A stretch of DNA of 64,000 nucleotides from JAVBLY01 sp031553035 (GTDB taxonomy: Bacteria > Bacillota > Clostridia > Peptostreptococcales > Anaerovoracaceae), in NCBI GenBank assembly GCA_031553035.1, contig JAVBLY010000002.1, positions 1 through 64,000 on the forward strand. Reading direction: 5' to 3'. The notes beneath the pieces are model-generated. The model saw only the letters and a list, made by a program, of their open reading frames with translations. It had not been told where the DNA came from and did not search any database. The stretch's first letter is position 1; every line of letters starts with the position of its first letter. Of the stretch, positions 60,692-64,000 are shown in pieces. A program made the translations under genes and the position numbers.

Positions 60692-61639
60692 ATGAAAGAT
60701 AAATTCGAACGAGAAATCAACTATTTACGACTGTCAGTAACAGACCTGTGTAACCTTAGATGCATATACTGCATGCCTGAATCCGGCATAACCAAGCTGC
60801 CCCACGACAAGATACTTTCCATTGAAGAAATAGAGGATGTCGTGACATCAGCGGCAGATCTTGGCATTACCAAGGTCAGGCTTACAGGCGGCGAACCTCT
60901 TGTCAGAAAAGGAATTGAAGACATTATATCCAGGATAGGCAAGACCCCGGGAATAAATGACATCGGTTTAACTACTAACGGCTTGCTACTGCCTGAAAAA
61001 GCCCAGGCACTTAAAGAAGCGGGAGTAAAGCGGATCAATATCAGTCTGGACACGCTTGACCCGGAAAAATATGCAATGATTTCACGAGGAGGCGACCTTG
61101 AAGATGCCCTGAAGGGAATCCGTACCGCAAAAGAATACGGCTTTGATCCTATTAAGATAAACGTTGTTCTAATGGGCGGCATCAACGATGATGAAATAAA
61201 AGACTTTGCCGAATTCGGCGAGAAGAACGGTATCAATATAAGATTTATTGAGATAATGCCAATCGGGGAGTGTGCAGGCTGGAATAACGATAGGTTTATT
61301 AGCGTCAATAAAGTTTTGGAAGTTATGCCTGATCTGGAAAAGGATGGCGTCGACGGGGTATCTACAAATTACCGAGTTCCCGGTCACAGAACCACAATAG
61401 GTTTGATCAGCCCAATAAGTTCTCACTTCTGTCCAGACTGCAACAAACTGAGGATCACTTCGGACGGCAAGCTGAAACCGTGTCTTCACACGTCACAGGA
61501 GATCGTGCTTAAGGGACTGGATAAAGAAGAAATAAAAGAAGCCATGACAAAAGGTATTGATGACAAACCTAAAGGTCATAGCTTAAGTGAGGACCGTGTA
61601 AGCGGGAGCCTTAGAAATATGAACGCAATAGGAGGATAA
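60692..61639 (+). CDS. moaA: GTP 3',8-cyclase MoaA
   Basis: The 315-residue radical SAM enzyme carries out the first step of molybdenum cofactor synthesis, cyclising GTP. The N-terminal cluster is CNLRCIYC (Cys20, Cys24, Cys27) and the C-terminal cluster is CPDCNKLR plus the later PCLH. TGGEPLVRKG and the family ending GG (NAIGG) are present. The conserved start MKDKFEREINYLRLSVTDLC fixes ATG at 60692. No ribosome site precedes it; TATAAT at 60679-60684 with TTGTTT 17 bases before it would give a near-leaderless message. It heads the operon moaA-moaC-MOSC-mogA. Confidence 0.94.
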   Translation: MKDKFEREINYLRLSVTDLCNLRCIYCMPESGITKLPHDKILSIEEIEDVVTSAADLGITKVRLTGGEPLVRKGIEDIISRIGKTPGINDIGLTTNGLLLPEKAQALKEAGVKRINISLDTLDPEKYAMISRGGDLEDALKGIRTAKEYGFDPIKINVVLMGGINDDEIKDFAEFGEKNGINIRFIEIMPIGECAGWNNDRFISVNKVLEVMPDLEKDGVDGVSTNYRVPGHRTTIGLISPISSHFCPDCNKLRITSDGKLKPCLHTSQEIVLKGLDKEEIKEAMTKGIDDKPKGHSLSEDRVSGSLRNMNAIGG

Positions 61640-61640
61640 C

Positions 61641-62123
61641 ATGAGCGATCTAACTCATTTTGACGATTCGGGCATGCCCAGGATGGTGGACGTTTCGGAT
61701 AAGAATATTACCATAAGAACAGCCACAGCCGGGTGCACGGTCAAACTCAATAAAAACACATTTGATATGGTCACAGGCGGCCAGATAAAAAAAGGAGACG
61801 TCCTTAGTGTCGCTCAAGTTGCAGGCATAATGGCGGCAAAAAAAACACCGGATCTCATACCCATGTGCCATCCCATAAACTTAACCGGCGTTGAAATGAC
61901 ACTGACACCAAAAGAAGACACGTGTTCTATAGAGATAGAAGCTACAACTAAATGCAAGGGAGAAACCGGTGTCGAGATGGAAGCCATGACAGCGGTATCA
62001 GTTGCTGCCCTCACTGTCTATGATATGTGTAAGGCGGTACAGAGAGACATAGAAATAACAGATATAGCACTACTTAAAAAAAGCGGCGGCAAGTCCGGCG
62101 ATTATATCAAAGAAAGGGAGTAA
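61641..62123 (+). CDS. moaC: Cyclic pyranopterin monophosphate synthase MoaC
   Basis: The 160-residue enzyme converts the MoaA product to cyclic pyranopterin monophosphate. It shows the family signatures MVDVSDK, the central AGIMAAKKTPDLIPMCHPI and the C-terminal GVEMEAMTAVSVAALTVYDM and KSGGKSG. GGAGG lies three bases before the start, which follows the moaA stop by one base. Confidence 0.95.
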   Translation: MSDLTHFDDSGMPRMVDVSDKNITIRTATAGCTVKLNKNTFDMVTGGQIKKGDVLSVAQVAGIMAAKKTPDLIPMCHPINLTGVEMTLTPKEDTCSIEIEATTKCKGETGVEMEAMTAVSVAALTVYDMCKAVQRDIEITDIALLKKSGGKSGDYIKERE

Positions 62124-62129
62124 GGACAA

Positions 62130-62561
62130 ATGGCATTTGTAAAAGCACTTTGCACCAGTGACAGAAAAGGTGTAAGAAAGCAGGAAGTGGATCAAATAGA
62201 ATTAAAGAAAGAAGGCGGTATCGAAGGCGATGCCCACGGAGCCGATATAGTCAGGCAGGTCAGTTTTCTCGGAGATGAAAGCGTCGATAAGCTGAGGGAC
62301 ATGATGCCTCAACTGGCTGCCGGAGATTTTGCGGAGAATATCCTTACAGAAGGAGTGACTTGGTATGAACTCCCAATAGGAACGAGATTCAGGATAGGAG
62401 ACGTGTTGTTCGAGATGACTCAGATAGGCAAGGAATGTCATCACGGCTGTGAGATCAAGAAACTGACAGGCGACTGCGTAATGCCCAGAGAAGGGGTTTT
62501 TGCCAAGGTTTTGGAAGAAGGGACTATCAAAAAAGGCGATGAGATCGAGGTGCTTTCATAA
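62130..62561 (+). CDS. MOSC domain protein
   Basis: The 143-residue protein is a single MOSC domain with GIEGDAHG near the start, GDFAENILTEGV, and the conserved cysteine region IGKECHHGCEIKKLTGDC. MOSC domains bind the molybdenum cofactor or its sulfur and occur in cofactor sulfurases and carriers. A short MOSC protein in a cofactor operon probably handles the finished or sulfurated cofactor. It overlaps mogA by one base (TAATG). Confidence 0.88.
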   Translation: MAFVKALCTSDRKGVRKQEVDQIELKKEGGIEGDAHGADIVRQVSFLGDESVDKLRDMMPQLAAGDFAENILTEGVTWYELPIGTRFRIGDVLFEMTQIGKECHHGCEIKKLTGDCVMPREGVFAKVLEEGTIKKGDEIEVLS

Positions 62562-63070
62562 TGGATAATTCAAGTTATGATATCGCTGTCATAACGGTCA
62601 GCGACAAGGCAAGCATTGGTGAGCGGGTCGATACGGGCGGACCTCTTGTATGTGAGATGTTCAGAGAACACGGCTTCAATATTGCGTTTACAGAGACAGT
62701 CGCCGATGAGCAGGATGAGATCGAAGATATCCTTATAAAATATACGGATGAAAAAGATGTTGCGCTCATAGCAACAACCGGCGGCACTGGATTTGCCGAA
62801 AGAGATGTCACACCTGAAGCTACCTTAAATGTTGTGAATAAAAGAGTGCCGGGAATACCGGAAGCTATGCGGACAGAAGGTCTCAAAGCCACAAAAAGAG
62901 CAATGCTTTCAAGGATGGAAGCAGGCATAAGAGGAAGAACATTGATAATAAATCTTCCCGGGAGCCCAAAAGCAATCAAAGAAAATCTGGATGCAGTGTT
63001 GGACGCACTGGAACACGGTGTTGAAATGCTCAGATCCAAGCCCAGAGACTGTGCCGAAGACAGGAAGTAA
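62561..63070 (+). CDS. Molybdopterin adenylyltransferase MogA/MoaB-like
   Basis: The 169-residue protein has the MoCF-binding fold with AVITVSDKAS, ATTGGTGFAERDVTPEAT and NLPGSPKA. It adenylates molybdopterin before metal insertion. Small MoaB and MogA proteins cannot be told apart by eye. As last gene of the operon it completes a set that lacks moaD, moaE and moeA in this window. Confidence 0.88.
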   Translation: MDNSSYDIAVITVSDKASIGERVDTGGPLVCEMFREHGFNIAFTETVADEQDEIEDILIKYTDEKDVALIATTGGTGFAERDVTPEATLNVVNKRVPGIPEAMRTEGLKATKRAMLSRMEAGIRGRTLIINLPGSPKAIKENLDAVLDALEHGVEMLRSKPRDCAEDRK

Positions 63071-63100
63071 AGTATCACCAAAAATAATTTTGAAATTTGA

Positions 63101-63128
63101 AAACCTAGTATGTTTGCTAGGTTTTTTT
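63101..63128 (+). terminator. Terminator of the molybdenum cofactor operon
   Basis: AAACCTAG (63101-63108) and CTAGGTTT (63117-63124) form an 8-bp stem followed by a continuous T-run to 63128. Confidence 0.85.
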
Positions 63129-63208
63129 CTGCATAAATTGGGTCCATACTGATAATTAATAAGTGAAGAAGTAGTTTTCCCCAATTATAATACAGGAGGA
63201 TCGGAATT

Positions 63209-63916
63209 ATGAAAATGAAGTCTATATTGCTGGCTGCACTTGTGGTAATAGTGCTGGTATTACTGACCGCTTGCGGTTCAGAGTCAGAGCCAACCGAAGA
63301 AACTGACACATCAACTCAAAGTGACATATCTCAAGTTAGTATGACCGAGTGGCCGACGGATAAGATGGGTGACCTTCCTGAATATCCCAATGGTGAAGTC
63401 ATCAACCATGGAGACTTTGGCAATGGTGAGTACGTGGTCAAAGTGGAAGGGACTAATAATGACGAACTGAAAGCATATATAGATTCCCTGGCAAATGACG
63501 GCTGGACTGTTACAGACAATTCTGCGGAAAAGGGAATTTACAGAGCGGACTTCAGTTTCTTTACCGCAGACGACCAGCTCCAAATCATACTCAGAACAGC
63601 GGATGTTTCCGAATGGCCCGGCGAGGATGAACTCCCAACAGCACTTTTTGCGCCGGAAGGTTATACCTTGACTGATGTGGATCTAAGTCCTAATGGCGAC
63701 AATGCATGGTTATTTTATTATACCTGTCAGGGCATGGATCAGGCGGCAGTGGACAAATATGTCAAAGATCTTCAGGCCAAAGGCTGGGTAGGGGACACTT
63801 CTCAGATGACCACCCAGACAAAATGGAACGGCAAGTCATGCGACATGATGCTGGAACTCTATGGACTGGATGGGGGAAATGCAAGCTTTACAGTTAACTT
63901 TGCATATGCCCAGTAA
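63209..63916 (+). CDS. Lipoprotein with two related domains (DUF6591-like)
   Basis: The 235-residue protein has a lipoprotein signal (1-21) ending in LLTAC, an acidic Thr/Ser-rich linker, and two similar units: YVVKVEGTNNDELKAYIDSL with NDGWTV, and AWLFYYTCQGMDQAAVDKYV with AKGWVG. Each is a strand-helix-strand unit ending in a GW motif. It is attached outside the membrane. Function unknown. GGAGG precedes the start. The last 84 bases of the window show no further gene. Confidence 0.7.
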   Translation: MKMKSILLAALVVIVLVLLTACGSESEPTEETDTSTQSDISQVSMTEWPTDKMGDLPEYPNGEVINHGDFGNGEYVVKVEGTNNDELKAYIDSLANDGWTVTDNSAEKGIYRADFSFFTADDQLQIILRTADVSEWPGEDELPTALFAPEGYTLTDVDLSPNGDNAWLFYYTCQGMDQAAVDKYVKDLQAKGWVGDTSQMTTQTKWNGKSCDMMLELYGLDGGNASFTVNFAYAQ

Positions 63917-64000
63917 GAAACTGCATAAAAGGTTTGATAACCCCAACCATGGCGGTGAACATTGTTGATAGCAGTATACACATTTACTGAGTTTATGGAG

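Overview
The window reads as a chromosomal segment of an anaerobic, low-to-moderate GC Gram-positive bacterium (Bacillota, most likely a gut-type Clostridia such as the Anaerovoracaceae or Eubacterium group). The basis is strong GGAGG ribosome sites, SigA-like promoters, YtrA-type GntR regulators with ABC transporters, AddB, a class B sortase with a matching sorting signal, LarE, and a dicluster oxidoreductase typical of strict anaerobes. The lineage is an inference; no rRNA is present.

Layout. 0-19.4 kb: a partial msrB at the left edge, then a MATE exporter, two pairs of fused permease-ATPase ABC proteins (one pair on each strand) and two AraC regulators. A GntR-controlled ABC exporter operon, a tocopherol-cyclase-like gene, an AT-rich patch with a MITE-like element, a second msrB and a membrane-anchored hydrolase follow. 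At 17.0-19.3 kb lies a P1B-type ATPase with a small membrane protein that looks like a ferrosome (fezA/fezB) pair. Near-identical 16-bp palindromes (GTTAGC-N4-GCTAAY) sit in front of the MATE gene, both ABC pairs and the fez-like pair. This suggests one metal-responsive, probably iron-responsive, regulon. 19.6-34.3 kb: HAD phosphatase, DUF6506, a DUF4143 ATPase, a Mef-like MFS exporter behind a leader peptide and attenuator, an acyl-CoA ligase, a second GntR/ABC operon, NnrE and AddB.

34.3-38.9 kb: a compact genomic island inserted in the 3' half of tRNA-Thr(CGT), bounded by a perfect 45-bp repeat. It carries an AAA ATPase and subtilisin-like protease pair of the IetAS type, which is known as an anti-phage or plasmid-stability module. 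A third small basic protein gene lies in the same operon, and five 20-21 bp spaced GAACGA iterons overlap the promoter. No integrase is visible in the island.

39-64 kb: amino-acid permease, Cache-GGDEF-EAL phosphodiesterase, SulP/FUSC transporters, a duplicated CmpB-like membrane protein, a very acidic Asp/Tyr-rich surface protein with a sortase signal, a polysaccharide deacetylase, a saccharopine-dehydrogenase-like enzyme, larE-mnmA, cysK-srtB and a dicluster redox protein with its zinc ribbon. A toxin-antitoxin pair follows, in which the toxin carries a second antitoxin domain. The window closes with a molybdenum-cofactor operon (moaA-moaC-MOSC-mogA) behind a structured leader, and a lipoprotein gene. 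A 182-183 bp inverted-repeat element occurs twice (30.3 and 52.6 kb).
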